From Echinarachnius parma (lineage: Eukaryota > Echinodermata > Echinoidea > Clypeasteroida > Echinarachniidae): 64,000 nt of DNA. Below, piece after piece: positions 18,561-30,339 of this stretch. The position numbers and the translations under genes are program-made. The notes beneath the pieces were generated by a model. That model did not search any database and was not told the origin of the DNA. It saw nothing but the letters and a program-made list of their open reading frames with translations. Position 1 is the first letter of the stretch; each line of letters starts with the position of its first letter. Location of the stretch: positions 45,650-109,649 of the forward strand of contig JBAMJV010001343.1 of NCBI GenBank assembly GCA_037951105.1. The letters run 5' to 3'.

Positions 18561-20696
18561 TTCAATGAAGTTTCGAAAAGTTATACAGTCAGCTACATGT
18601 TGAAGAAAAACAAAAATCAGTCATAACTAAAGAAAAATATCATTCACAATGTAGCTAAAATTTAAAGGACCCATGTATTATGCAAATACATGTTGACTTA
18701 TATTTATCTGTATTTGTGTATACATCAAATATTTGTAAACTGTTTTACCTAAATATGTTTTGTTAATTTTTTTAAAAATTTGCAATTGTTTTGTTTGTAT
18801 TGCTAAGCCCCACCTCTTAAAAAAACTCTGTTGTGAAAAAAAAAATGTGATTGTGCTTGCTACCCTTCAAAAACTGCCTTGGGCAAAGTTTTAGGAAGAA
18901 ATTATACCAAAGTCACAGAAATTGCAGTGGAGCATTTCGAGTTGCATGCATAATCAATGGGCGATAGAGCTAGAGCAGACGGGTGCCTGTTCCAATTTCA
19001 ATAAACAGCGCAATCATGGGCAGCAAAAAAATAACTTGTGCGTTTCCAAGATCGATATCACAGAGTCAGAATGTGCGAATATATTAAATCACTAATCTGC
19101 TCATTGGATCAGAATCTGCACTATTTTCTAAATGTGATTGTGAGACTGAGAGTAAAATTTAAGAAGCTATGTGTGGGCCAGTGGGCCAAGCCTCAACTGG
19201 CTCAAGAGTCAAGCCAAAGGCCAGTGGCAGTGCAAGACCTTCCCAATCGTGGATGATCCCACACATAGGTTCATTACAATAGGGTTGTGCGGAGATCAAC
19301 CTCTTCCGCCCGCTGCACTATCCAACGGAAACAATTTTTTTGTTAATGTGATCCACAATTCATACCGTCGCTGGGCAATAAAAAGGGCAAAATGGCCGAT
19401 ATTATCGTCAAATATTGATTTTGTTTTTATTTTATTTTCAGATAGAGTTCTTTAAAACCTATCCAATGATATATTTAGAATTCCCATATGTGCCCCAGTT
19501 TTTGAAAAAATCAAAAATAACAAAAGGACAAAATGACAAAATTGCACGTATTTCGGCAACAAAAACGACAAAATCGTTTTTCACGAACTGCCGAGAGGTG
19601 TTATTTGGTTAAGAATCAATGTATAACGAATGAAATGTGTTATTTTACTACTTTTCCGTAAGAATATAGCATTGATCACAATATCTGCACATGGGTACGG
19701 GCCGTACGGCCACAAGTTTAACCAATTTCAATTCAAGTGACTACGAAATAACCCTTGCATGTTTGGCATACACGACTAAACGCGCATATGATATGGGCAA
19801 TAAAAAGGACAAAATGGACTTTGCCCTTTTAGCTGCCCATTATTACGCCAAGTCGCGCACATTGCCTGTGCATTATCAATGCGCGTAAAAGGGTAATTCG
19901 CATTTTGTCCTTTTTCATGCCCAATATCGACGCGATATCGTGCATGTAAAAAGGGCAAATTCAGAAATGCGTAAATAACTCCGTTAAAAAGAACTGAGCG
20001 TACGCCAAATTAAACGACTTGATCGCTTTATAGCCTACATAACAGTTTCACTAAACAAGATTACGGGATTTGGCATTTGAAAATTATAATTGCCCAAAGT
20101 GTCAAAATGTTGTTTCTTCCAAAAAAGTAAGTTTCGTTTTTTGCTATCGATACCGTCAATTTGTCCTTTTAATTGTCCAGCGACGATACTTTGATAATAA
20201 TTACCGACTATGTTGTTTTGAAGACCGCAAAATGTAGAAATAAAATGATTATTTCCCGTCCGTTTTCCTTACCGATGCATCCTAAAACACGCCGGTCAAC
20301 TGTTGAACCGGCACGGCAACAGTGTACGAATGGCTGGTATTGTTATCTCCAGCGCATTTGCATATATCGCGTGTAAATGGTTCACCTGAGTGAACCATTT
20401 ACTTTGTAGATGTGGATGATCCAACTGACTGGACCATATTTACTTTATTTATCCGCGTTCCCAGTCTGGCCACCCCTGCGCCAAGCCAGGCCGCTAGACA
20501 CGGCATCTGCAATCACAAGATCACGCCTCACACGTCAACAAGGCACAACAAGCAAAGGCAAGCAAACAGTCAAAAGTCTGATAAATAAAAGGTAAATTGA
20601 GCTTTGAATAAAACAGTTAAATGACTACTTTACTTTGGTTGGAAATATACGCATCGTGTTATTATGTAAACACAAAGTATAAGATGAAAGAATTAC
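18561..20696. other. Upstream region with ggacaaaatg repeats
   Basis: Contains diverged direct and inverted copies of aaaaagg.caaaatgg (19378, 19800, 19895-19915, 19948), forming a weak hairpin at about 19795-19925. Also tgaaccg/cggttca words near 20300-20400. Open frames are below 100 codons and repeat-derived. No gene seen. Confidence 0.5.
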
Positions 20697-20800
20697 CTGA
20701 ATAACTGAATCTTATTATGAAACAGAGCAGGATCAACGACGAAGCAGCAGACAGTTTCATGCCTTCATGTAGAATTATCAAGCGCGCACAAGTTTTGCTA
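20697..20800 (-). other. Possible ABCB6 leader exon with signal-like uORF
   Basis: On the minus strand an ATG at 20760 opens MKLSAASSLILLCFIIRFSY and then S, stopping at a plausible donor (TTCAG|gtaatt at 20697/20696). The peptide looks like a signal sequence. If this exon joins the acceptor at 18434, the frame continues as AVFQV and stops before the ABCB6 ATG, making it a 26-codon upstream ORF. A secreted-protein first exon from an unseen gene is the alternative. The 5' end is not defined; 20800 is nominal. Confidence 0.35.
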
Positions 20801-21262
20801 TTGCTGTTTTGTAATTGTACTAGTACGTTCACTCACAATTAATGCGCGCGCTGAGCTGCTGCGGCATGCATGATCAACCGCACCCGCATGCGCTATGCAG
20901 CACGCACAGAATAATTATGTAAGATCTACCAGGCCAGGGGAAAGACCCCCGAAAAAGTGCTATACAACACATGTATGTGACAAAAATGAAATGTCATTCT
21001 CTGTTCTATTGGTTCATTATTATATTCACATTTATCAGGAGTGCATAACATTGCGCTACCTGTTTGAACGGTTTTTTGGGGGTCTGAACACATAATTACG
21101 TGAAGAACCTAAAATATATGAATTAAGAATGTTCATGAACAATTACAAAAATGCAAAGTCATCATTCTGTTCTGTACACCGCAGCAGGACAGACTTATAT
21201 TGATTTCAAAATGCATGCCATATAGGCATAGCGCATTCATTATGATACTTGTTTTTCTTTTG
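20801..21262. promoter_or_regulatory. Possible ABCB6 upstream region
   Basis: A short GC-richer patch (about 20830-20900: gcgcgcgctgagctgctgcgg, read in pieces) directly precedes the putative leader exon on the minus strand. No TATA box or initiator is clear. This is position-based inference only. Confidence 0.2.
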
Positions 21263-21665
21263 TCTGGACACATAGGCGCCGGAAGTGGGGGGGCAGGGGG
21301 GGGGGCGGGCCGCCCCCCCCCCCCCCCCCCCCCCAATCCAAAAAGTGGGGGGGGGGGGCAAAACGCGTTTTTGCCCCCCCAAAAAGCCCCCCCCCCCCCT
21401 CAAAAAAAAGAAAACAAAAGAAAAGAAAGAAAGAAAGAAAGAAAAAGGGAAAACAAATTAAATGTGTCAGCCAAAACTTGTTAATTCTAACATTTAAAAA
21501 CTAAGTTATACATCCATTTAACGTTTTTGCTGCGCGCTTCGCGCGCAAACAAATTATCTCAGTTTGTTATGTAACTTGCGTATGGTACGTCTGGGGTGGA
21601 TTTTTCTGTACCGGTCCACGTAGTTCCTGTGTAGGCTGTTATTGCTCTGGCTGTTTGTGTGACGT

Positions 21666-22330
21666 GCACCAAATTGCACCATTTCAAGTATATAAATGCA
21701 AAATCTTCCCCGTGGGAGGGGGATACCCCCTCCCAAACCCTTCCTCCTCTGGCTCTGACCCAGCCCTCGTTCGCTTCGCTCCCTCGGGACTCATTTTTGG
21801 CTGTAAGCTATGTTGTTGGATCATACATAATGTGGCATATGGTTTATGTTTTTATGCACCAAATTGCACCGTTTCAAGTATATAAATGCAAAATCTTCCC
21901 CGTGGGAGGAGGATACCCCCTCCCAAACCCTCCCCCTCTCTCTCTGACCCAGCCCTCGGTCGCTTCGCTCCCTCGGGACTCGTTTTTGGCTGCAAGCTAT
22001 GTTGTTGGATCATACATAATGTGGCATATGGTTTATGTTTTTATGCACCAAATATCACCGTTTCAAGTATATAAATGCAAAATCTTCCCCGTGGGAGGAG
22101 AATACCCCCTCCCAAACCCTCCCCTCTGGCTCTGCCCCAGCCCTCGGTCGCTCCGCTCCCTCGGGACTCATTTTTGGTTGTAAGCTATGTTGTTGGATCA
22201 TGTTTTTATGCAGCAGATTGCACAATTTCAAGTCAAAAAATGCAAAAGCTCCCTACTGTGGGAGGGGGGACTCCGCTCAGTCACTTCGCTCCCTCGGGCT
22301 TGGTCGCTTCATCCTCGCATGGTCTCACTC
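21666..22330 (+). repeat. 189-bp tandem array, four units
   Basis: gcaccaaattgcacc-type starts at 21666, 21856, 22045 and 22210 (periods 190, 189, 165). Shared words: tcaagtatataaatgcaaaa, cttccccgtgggagg, cgcttcgctccctcgggact, ctatgttgttggatcat. The 174-codon frame across it is a by-product of the near multiple-of-three period. Confidence 0.92.
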
Positions 22331-22624
22331 TCACCTCTGGGCATGAGCATGCGCCTGGGAAGCGGGGGTGCTGGGGGTGCTGCAGCACCCCTGGACATTT
22401 TTCAGGGGGTGCGCAGCACCCCCTGCAAACTTTTGTTGTATGTTATAATGTATATCATTATGCTTCGTTTACGAAATTGTCACACAGCCGACAGCCACAA
22501 ATGACGCATTTTCTTTTTTTTTTTTTTTTTTACTTTGGGATAACTTGGATATATGCAAATTATGGTTATTGGGCAGGAAGGTCAGCTTGCTACAACTGCA
22601 AACTATTTAATTTTCACCAAAAAA

Positions 22625-22945
22625 AATCAAAACAAAAATCACTTACGGGGGTTCAAAATAGTAAAAAAAAAATCGCCGCTTCGCGGAGTGACAAAAGTGA
22701 ACAAAAATCACTTACGGGGGTTCAAAATAGCGAAAACAATATCGCCCCTTCGCGGCTATCACTGAAAAGAGTGAACAAATTCACTTACGGGGGTTCAAAA
22801 TAGCAAGAAAAAAAATCCCCGCTTCGCGGCCATCACTGAAAAAAGTGAACAAAAATCACTTACGGGGGTTCAAATTAGCAAAAGAATTCGCCGCTTCGCG
22901 GCTATCAGTGAAAAAAGTGAACAAAAATCACTTACGGGGGTTATT
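22625..22945 (+). repeat. 73-bp tandem array, five units
   Basis: atcacttacgggggttcaaa occurs five times at about 71-75 bp spacing (22638 to 22928), with cgcttcgcgg and aaaagtgaac between. It lies inside the 21271-23440 element. Confidence 0.92.
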
Positions 22946-23823
22946 TAAAATATTTAAAAAATATATGTATATATAATTATACAATCGATCTGCTTTTTGA
23001 TATCGCGCGCTTGCGCGCCCACAATCATTTATTTTCAAATTGAGTTGTGTTTTATTCAGTCAATAAACGTACCCTGACGAAGCCCTATGGGTGAAAATTC
23101 GGAGAACTATGTTTTCTTACGGTGTTTTATTTAAATTTTTGTCTCTATATATATATACGTATATATACGTCCTGGCGGAGACCAATTTTTCGACCAGTGC
23201 CTTTTTTCATTTGGAGGATTAAAAGGAGGAACATTGCTTATTAAGCTACGCCTACTATTATTCTTCCTTCTCAATCATTTATGATTATTCCTTGCAATTA
23301 TATATATACGTATATATATATCAGCACCCCCGGTGAAAAAATCGTTCCCAGGCCCCTGGGCATGAGCCCCTAAACACATAAATCGTGAGCCCCCTTGGGG
23401 TTTTGCCCCCCCCAATCCAAAACTGCTTCCGGCGCGCCTGTCTGGACATATTATACTCTAGACGTGCGTGGTGGTGAAATTATGCCTACCATATTTTGCA
23501 TGAGTCAGCAATTAGCATATCGCCTAGGGGGAGGGGGTGGGGGTGGACAGGCCTGGGTACTCGCCCCCTCCCCACTTCGGTCCAACCCATAGGCGTACTG
23601 GGCCCATATTCATAAAATCCCACTTGGTTAGTTTTGCTAAGTTTATTTTTTATGATTAGGCTATTAAACTGGCTAGTATGCAGCAAGATATCTTTTCATG
23701 TGCCAATATACTAATAATACAAATTTGGCAAGGAACTAGGCCTAAGCTAGTGGGGTTTTATGAAATGCTGTTGTCTCGATATGCCATTGGGAACCACGCA
23801 CGGTCAGTGGAATAATCATTATG

Positions 23824-23972
23824 GTCGTAGCCTACCGATTTGGAAGGGGTGCACGCAAATTACTGGGGCATGTATTTCTTAATGTTATCAAGTATTTCCC
23901 CCTTATATGTGTCTGTGAAATTTGGGGGCCGTGCACCCCCCCCCCCCCCCCACCCCCAGTAGCTACGCTAGT
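23824..23972. mobile_element. Poly-C MITE with GTAGC ends, copy
   Basis: Ends gtcgtagcctacc and agtagctacgct with a poly-C run before the right end, as in copies at 42210, 53278 and 54727. Ends are imperfect. Confidence 0.5.
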
Positions 23973-23987
23973 AAGTGACGACTAGTA

Positions 23988-24391
23988 TAGGTTTTCCCGC
24001 TCAATTTTGCACTTTTTTCAATCGAATTCATTTACGGTCATTCGAATTCGCGCGTTGCCGCGTAATCGTTGGTATCGGTCTTCCAAATTCCGAATAAGTG
24101 CATGCGAATTCAGGCATATGCACACGCTTTCGTGAATAGGCACAGAAGTTCATTTATGGGCATTCGAATTCGCGAATGTGCAGCCAACTGTCAACTGCCC
24201 TTTCGCGAATTCGAATGACCATTGATGAAAAGGTATGCACTTGGTGCAAATTCACTTGCTCCTACGTGATTTTGAACGACTATTTACGAATTCGAATGCT
24301 GCTTTGGTACGGCGATCGCAAATCGCGCGAATTCGTTTGCTCCTATTATCAATTCGATTGACACAATCGCGAAATTGAGCGGGAAAACCTA
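23988..24391. mobile_element. TA-flanked foldback element rich in GAATTC
   Basis: 404 bp with termini TAGGTTTTCCCGCTCAATTT and the complement AAATTGAGCGGGAAAACCTA, exact over 20 bp and flanked by TA. The interior has seven GAATTC sites in TCGAATTCG-type palindromes. Non-coding. Confidence 0.88.
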
Positions 24392-25779
24392 TATTCATAT
24401 TAATGGAGAAGTTTCTCTAAGAACTTAAGTAGATTGGGCGAAAGGAAGCAACCTAAGATATCCTACAGTGAATGTTTGAGCAGATTTGGATAATTCAATC
24501 AACTGAGGATCGCCGCGTTTCATAGGCGTACCCAGGATTTTTTCAGGGGGGGCCCGGGGGGTGATTTCGTCGGCCCGCGGTTATGTTGGTCGAGAATGCT
24601 AAACAAGTGGACTCGAGACCCGTTAAAAATGGTATTAAAAAAAAGAAAAAAAAAAGCAATTTTGTCATACACCCGGGTTACGCATATATGATATGGCGTG
24701 TTCACATCTAGATGATCAAAGCTGTGATAAATTATTGTATGCTGCCCTCTCATGTGGTTATATTGCCAGTGTGATTAATATCACAAAACTTGAAAGGAAT
24801 CGAATGCCAAAATTTCACTTTCAGTCAAGAACATGTATATTCCCTCTACTCTTATACTCAGTTATGTTAGAAGAAAATGTACTGTACATACAAATTTTTA
24901 AAAAATGAGGTCGGGTGGCCTGATCATCCTCCTCATATTTGGGGTCAAAACAAATAAAACACACTAAGGTGAAGGGATGAATTCAGTATTAGAAAAGGCG
25001 TTTGCTACAAAATGCTCTACGAAGTGAATTTGACATACTTTTTAATGGGGGGGGGGGGGGGGGGGGGTGGTAGCTCCCATTTTTCTGATTGTATTAATTC
25101 CCGACTCCTACCACCCCCCCCCCCCCCCCCCCCCCCCTCCCCTTCCAGGCACTTTGCACCCTCGGGCTTGGTCGTTTCACTCCCTACCCTATGTTCTATA
25201 CGGCACATCACGGAGTACCCCCCCCCCCCCTCCCCCGCAAACAGATCGAGAGAAGGATTCGACGCATATTACAGATCATTAGCAGATCTGAACCATCACA
25301 CCAAATATTACCTCGATACATTTGTTTAAAGAAAAGGTTTCAAACTATATATAATATATATAACTGTCTTTACGTAAATCAGATGAATCAAGATACAGGA
25401 CCTTTCTTCACATCAAATTTAAAGTGTCTCATACCAGGTTTTCAAGGTTTTCTGTGAGTTGAGAATTTGCTAGTGCATTAGTTTCCGCAACGAGTATCAA
25501 AGACAGTAATACATAATAAACGTAATTGTGAACGCTCAAGTTCGAAAAAAAAAATGTTAATCCCAAAACAGAACAAATCACCTTACTTCACAAATTACGA
25601 ACTAATGGGTCTGAAATCAGCTCAGGCCGTGGAGCACCCCCCCCCCCCCCCTCCCCTCCCCTCTCCACTGCATGTATTTTGAACTAAATTAGTAATATTA
25701 TATTAATCATACTTTTAGAATACTATCCCAGCGCACTTTGAAATTAATACTATACCATTCGAACATGAGAACAATGTCA
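24392..25779. other. Intergenic, poly-G/C tracts
   Basis: Contains a long poly-G (about 25047-25067) facing a poly-C (about 25116-25138), a second poly-C at 25220-25232 and a third at 25637-25652. The proline-rich and glycine-rich frames come from these runs. No gene seen. Confidence 0.6.
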
Positions 25780-26783
25780 ACTCTTCTACATAAACGACCT
25801 ACCTGACCAACTCTCCTCCAAAGCTAGACTGTTTGCAGATGATGCCATCATGTACATGACCATCCAAGCTCCAGAAGATGCTAGGCTGCTCCAACAAGAC
25901 CTGGACACCCTAAGTAGCTGGTCAAGGAAATGGATGATGGAACTCAATCCAAGGAAATGCCATGCTATAACAGTCACCAGGAAGAAGACCAGATTCATAC
26001 ATCAGTACTCTCTGAACGGTGAAATTCTGGATTCTGTGTCATCGGCCAAATACCTTGGAGTAACCATCACCTCTGACCTCAACTGGAAACAACACATCTC
26101 AAACATCTGTCAGAAGGCAAACAACACCCTAGCATTTCTCAGAAGGAACGTGCGTGTCCATTCAACCCAACTCAAGACAACAGCATACCAGGCTCTTGTA
26201 CGCCCTCTCCTTGAGTATGGATGCACCGTCTGGGACCCGTACACAGTGGGATGCATACAACAGTTGGAGATGGTCCAGAGACGAGCGGCTAGGTATGTGC
26301 TGAATCGCTACCACAACACCAGTAGTGTCTCCGATATGTTGAGCCAGCTTGGATGGGCCTCCCTTCAAAAGAGAAGAGAAATCCACCGTCTCACAATGCT
26401 CTACAAGATGCATCACTCACTGGTAGACTTCAACACAAATCAGTACATCCAAACAGCAGACATCAACCGGACGACAAGAGCCACACGACTGTTCTGCTAC
26501 ATGATCCCACATTCCAGAACTGATCAACACCAGCAGTCCTACTTCCCTCGAACAGCTCGTCAGTGGAATGCCCTTCCCTTAGAGGTTGTCCTGGCACCAT
26601 CTGTGGAGGCCTTCCGTCGCCACCTGACGGAAGGAACGAAGTAAACACCGGAATAGACTTTTACTTGCACTTTGTAAATAAGCACCTGCGCACCCTGTGT
26701 ATGCACACACACACACACACACAGTATCTGCAAGAATCTTCAGGATTGAAGGAGGCAGATTAACCCGAAGAAGAAGAAGAACT
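25780..26783 (+). mobile_element. 5'-truncated non-LTR retrotransposon (RT 3' part)
   Basis: An open frame from about 25784 to the TAA at 26642 encodes FYINDLPDQLSSKARLFADD and onward. FADD is the catalytic box of reverse transcriptase, followed by KYLGVTITSDLNWKQHI, ALVRPLLEYGCTVWDP and VQRRAARYV, typical of Jockey/CR1/L2-type elements. The endonuclease and most of the RT are missing. The 3' end carries (AC)n and a GAAGAAGAA tail. The surviving frame has no stop, so the insertion may be fairly young. Not a host gene. Confidence 0.93.
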
Positions 26784-27132
26784 AAAATTAAGATGGTTTG
26801 TTATTTTGTTATGCTAGAACAGTAAGCCACAGAATGAAAAGGGGGCGGGGGGGGGGGGGGGGGGGGGGCGCAAATTCCATTGTTACGTATGCGCGCAATC
26901 TAAGCGCTGTTCATTATGACATCATGGATACTACGGTCTCTAAGCTAATCACGCTACAACATTAAACAGGTGATTTCTCACTTAGCTTTGGTTACATTGA
27001 GACGTCTTCGAGATTTTCTCGCCGATTTATCGACAGAAATTCTTAATTTCGACGGATTTTCGAGAGTATTGCTAATTTAGCGTTTCTCTTTTGGATTCTT
27101 GATCGATTTGATCTATCAGATCTACGATAATT
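26784..27132 (+). promoter_or_regulatory. Promoter and leader of the 816-residue gene
   Basis: A poly-G run (about 26846-26867) is followed by gcgcaa words and tgacatcatgg (CRE/AP-1-like), then a leader rich in tcga/cgacgg to the ATG at 27133. No TATA box. Transcription start not determined. Confidence 0.35.
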
Positions 27133-27603
27133 ATGGATAAGCTGGTAAGTTTTTCATAATTTTTCTAAATAAAAAATTATATATCTTGCCTTTCCGTTGA
27201 CATATTCAATCAAATGCGTTGTTACTATTTTGTATTAGAAATAACATCAGTCAATAACATAATAATCAAGGTAACATGTTACAATCTCTATGTTTCCTAA
27301 TGCAAATTAAAGATTTGAGGCGAAATTTAAACAATACATTATAGCAAACTTTTAAACGTAATTAATCTAAGAATGTAAATTTTTATAATATTAAAATGAA
27401 CATTCTCAGATCAATTCTTTCAAATTATTATTATTGCCACCTCCTTAAGTCCCTTCCTATTTTTTATGAATGAATGATTCTCCCACCCAAAAAATAAATG
27501 CCCTCGAAAATGTGGATACCATAAAATAAGTAACGTAGCGTGGTCAAACCGATTGGGGGTACACACTGACCCAAATCACCTTACGCCTTTATGTGCATGT
27601 CCT

Positions 27604-27648
<45 letters not shown>

Positions 27649-30339
27649 AAACACAAGCACATATCCATTGTTGGTCTATGTTTATATATGCCAGTGTCAT
27701 TTCGATTTATCTAATATTAATTTTACTAAAGTTTGTTTATAATCCAGTTTGTTTTTCTTATTGGCCTTTGCGGTTTGCTTCCTATTTCTGTTATATTGGA
27801 TGAATATGTAGGAATGTTATCCGTTAGTACCAGACATCCTGCCAAGGCTGAAAAGATGATAATTTTGATTTGATTTGTTTTTATTTTAATTTCATTTCAG
27901 TTCGCTTATCGCCGGCACTCACGTGCCCAAGACGGGGACTCCGTGGCATCCACCACCATCGGCGTCGATGATCAGGAAAAAACATCGACATCCTGCTCCG
28001 CTTGGCCCTGGTGCTTCCCCAAGCTCAACATCAACGTCAACATCATCCCCGCTGCAGTGCGCTCTCTCTACAGCCGACTCAGAGGGCGGACTATCGTCAA
28101 GCCGCTTGTCAAAAAGAACGGACTTTCACATGGCATGACGTCATCGCGGGTAACATCAGCTGCTGATCAGTATGGAGGTCTCTGTGGCTATTCTGCCAGC
28201 ACGTCAGCATGCGCACCCGGCGTCTCATCCACCCACCGCACCCGGCCCCAGCTTGGGAGGACGTCGGTGGATCGTATGCAGGAGATGTCGAATTCCTACA
28301 GCAGCTTTTTTCTTCCCGGAGCGGTCGAAGACACCGAAGGTGTTAACACTTCATCGGTTTATAACATATCATCTCATCACAGCAGTTCCACTTCAGATTC
28401 AAGAGACAGACTTAATACCAATCGTTGCCAATCAAGATTCAGTAGCGGGCCTTCGGTACCTTTCTTCCACGGGCCGAATTATCTCTGCAAGTCGGATAGC
28501 GACGAAGAGAGGCAGCGGTTCACCAAACAACAGCATCAAAGAGTGGTCGAACAAAATCAAGTTGCCAATATTTCCTCCTCCGCGCAGACATGGCAGAATG
28601 AACCATCGACATCAATGAGTAGCAGTCGCAAACCAGGTTCCCAAGACAGAATGGCCGCCAAGTACCCGTCAGGAGGGGCACCGACGACAACTCACATGTA
28701 CAGACCAAAGTATCTCTGCAAATCAGACAATGGCGAGGGAAGACAACAAAACCACAAGGACATTTCAAATCACAATGTTGCATCTTTACCTAATTCATCA
28801 TCCAAAGTTACAAATGTACCGACAGACAACGTAAAAGGCAGATCATATGCACCAACTAACTTCTCTGAGAACAACGAAAAGAGTGCACTCTTCGACACCT
28901 TTGCAAAGACGGAAACCTGTGAAACAAAAATTGGATTATCGGCAGCCACACCAGTTTGTGGACATACCTCACCCACTGACATATCTCTGCCTAAAGCCTA
29001 TACGACAAAAGGTGTTCTTTTAACTGTCAGTGCTACCGAAGAAGTCAAGTTAGATGACTCAAAAGCCGTGCTGATAACCAACTCTGTTCAGCACAGAGTT
29101 AAGGATGCGCCCATCACTGAAATCCTTTCCTCCGGCATCTTTGAAAAGGGTAATATTCAATCTGCTGCAAATGCTTCCGAGGAAGAAATGGACAAGTTAT
29201 CAAATGCTACCTTTTTGGCAATCAACTCTCCTGAGGAACAGGACCAGAAGGCGGCAAGAGGACTTGTTTCATCTGAATCTACTGAAAGTCACTCTGAATC
29301 AGTGGAGAATGTTTCATCAGCAGCATTTTCTCCTGAGATAGAAAAGCCTGAACCATCAATTGAACTTTCCCCAAAGACCACATCCAGCGAGAAACAAGAC
29401 ATGGACGCATTACTTGAACTCAATTCAACCTATATTGTAGACTCTGCGCTTTCACCCAAAGGCAATCAGGACGAGATGGGAACTGAGCTAAAATTACAGC
29501 TTGCTGAATCAAATATGCACATGGAAGATACCGCAGAGTTTAAAAGTTCTCCTTTGCCTCGTCAACAATGCCTCACTGATGCAGACACAATTAATGATTC
29601 GGTTGATATTATGACAAAGATCGAGATTCAGGAGGATCCCCTAGCCTCGACAAGTGGAAACTCCGAAGATGACAACATAAAAGCTGGCAACCACGGACCA
29701 AGTGGAGTTGACAAGAAAGTCAACTGCTGGGTAGAGACTGAATCACCCCGGGACATCAGCTTTAGTGATCCTGTGCAGGCTGTCGAGATGGAAGAAGAGT
29801 TGGACTTCTATGAGAATCATGACGAAGAGGAAGACGATGATCTCGATATTGACCAAGTCCTCGGGAAGTGCCCACAGTCAGAAGTCCTGCAGAACCTGAC
29901 CGACATGTTGCAGATCTCCAAGAACATGACGGATCAGCTGGAGAAAGGCCTCTGCAGAATGGCTCGGATCTCGCGCGGCCCGTTTCCTCGACTTCGCGGC
30001 TCCGGACTCACCAAACCCGAGGTCATCGAGTACAAGTGCAAGAAGCTCGTCAGCGAAACGGAAGAGTTCCTCAGGGGATTTAACAAGCACTTCATGACCT
30101 TCCACACCGTCGCAGACCAGTTGGATCGGGTTGGCATCGAGCAGGACACGTATGCGTCTTCCATGCTGGTGAAGAGAGGTCCGCAGGACTGGCGCAGAGC
30201 ACATGCCGCCATTGTAAGGAGGATGGAGAGGCTGTGGAGCACCCACTATGATAAGGTCATCACGAGGCATGTTAAACGGCGCTTCGGCGAAGACATTGCG
30301 GAAGAGGAAGCGGAGTCGGACTCCGAGCAACACACATGA
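27133..30339 (+). CDS. 816-residue acidic protein, unrecognised family
   Basis: Exon 1 (27133-27144) is ATG GAT AAG CTG followed by gtaagt. Exon 2 (27901-30339) follows ttaatttcatttcag in phase 0, giving MDKLFAYRRHSRAQDGDSVA and 816 residues. The first 600 or so are Ser/Thr/Glu-rich and look disordered. A motif PxYLCKSDxxExRQ occurs twice (about residues 196-207 and 273-284). An acidic run, EEELDFYENHDEEEDDDLDI, lies at about 634-655. The C-terminal 150 residues look helical and basic-acidic (LQNLTDMLQISKNMTDQLEK, VITRHVKRRFGED). I do not recognise the family; a scaffold or adaptor role would be a guess. No signal peptide or membrane helix. Confidence 0.88.
27145..27900 (+). other. Phase-0 intron of the 816-residue gene
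   Basis: gtaagt to ttcatttcag. Contains a truncated GTAGC/poly-C MITE (27531-27655: acgtagcgtggtcaaacc then a long poly-C and (AC)n). Otherwise AT-rich. Confidence 0.75.

Larger units (their letters stand above)
21271..23440. mobile_element. hAT-like 2.2-kb non-autonomous element
   Basis: Ends CATAGGCGCCGGAAG and CTTCCGGCGCGCCTG (inverted), flanked by direct TCTGGACA at 21263-21270 and 23441-23448. Contains poly-G/poly-C runs just inside both ends, a 189-bp tandem array and a 73-bp tandem array. A 161-bp sibling is at 62490-62650. No transposase. Confidence 0.82.

Noticed and set aside
21659-22803. 174- and 242-codon plus-strand frames
   Set aside because: They cross the 189-bp and 73-bp tandem arrays; a period near a multiple of three keeps frames open. 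Low-complexity and no homology.
25012-25329. Proline- and glycine-rich frames
   Set aside because: Products of poly-C and poly-G tracts; both strands give mirror-image low-complexity peptides.
28172-28618. 148-codon plus frame overlapping the 816-residue gene
   Set aside because: Shadow frame within a clearly coding exon.
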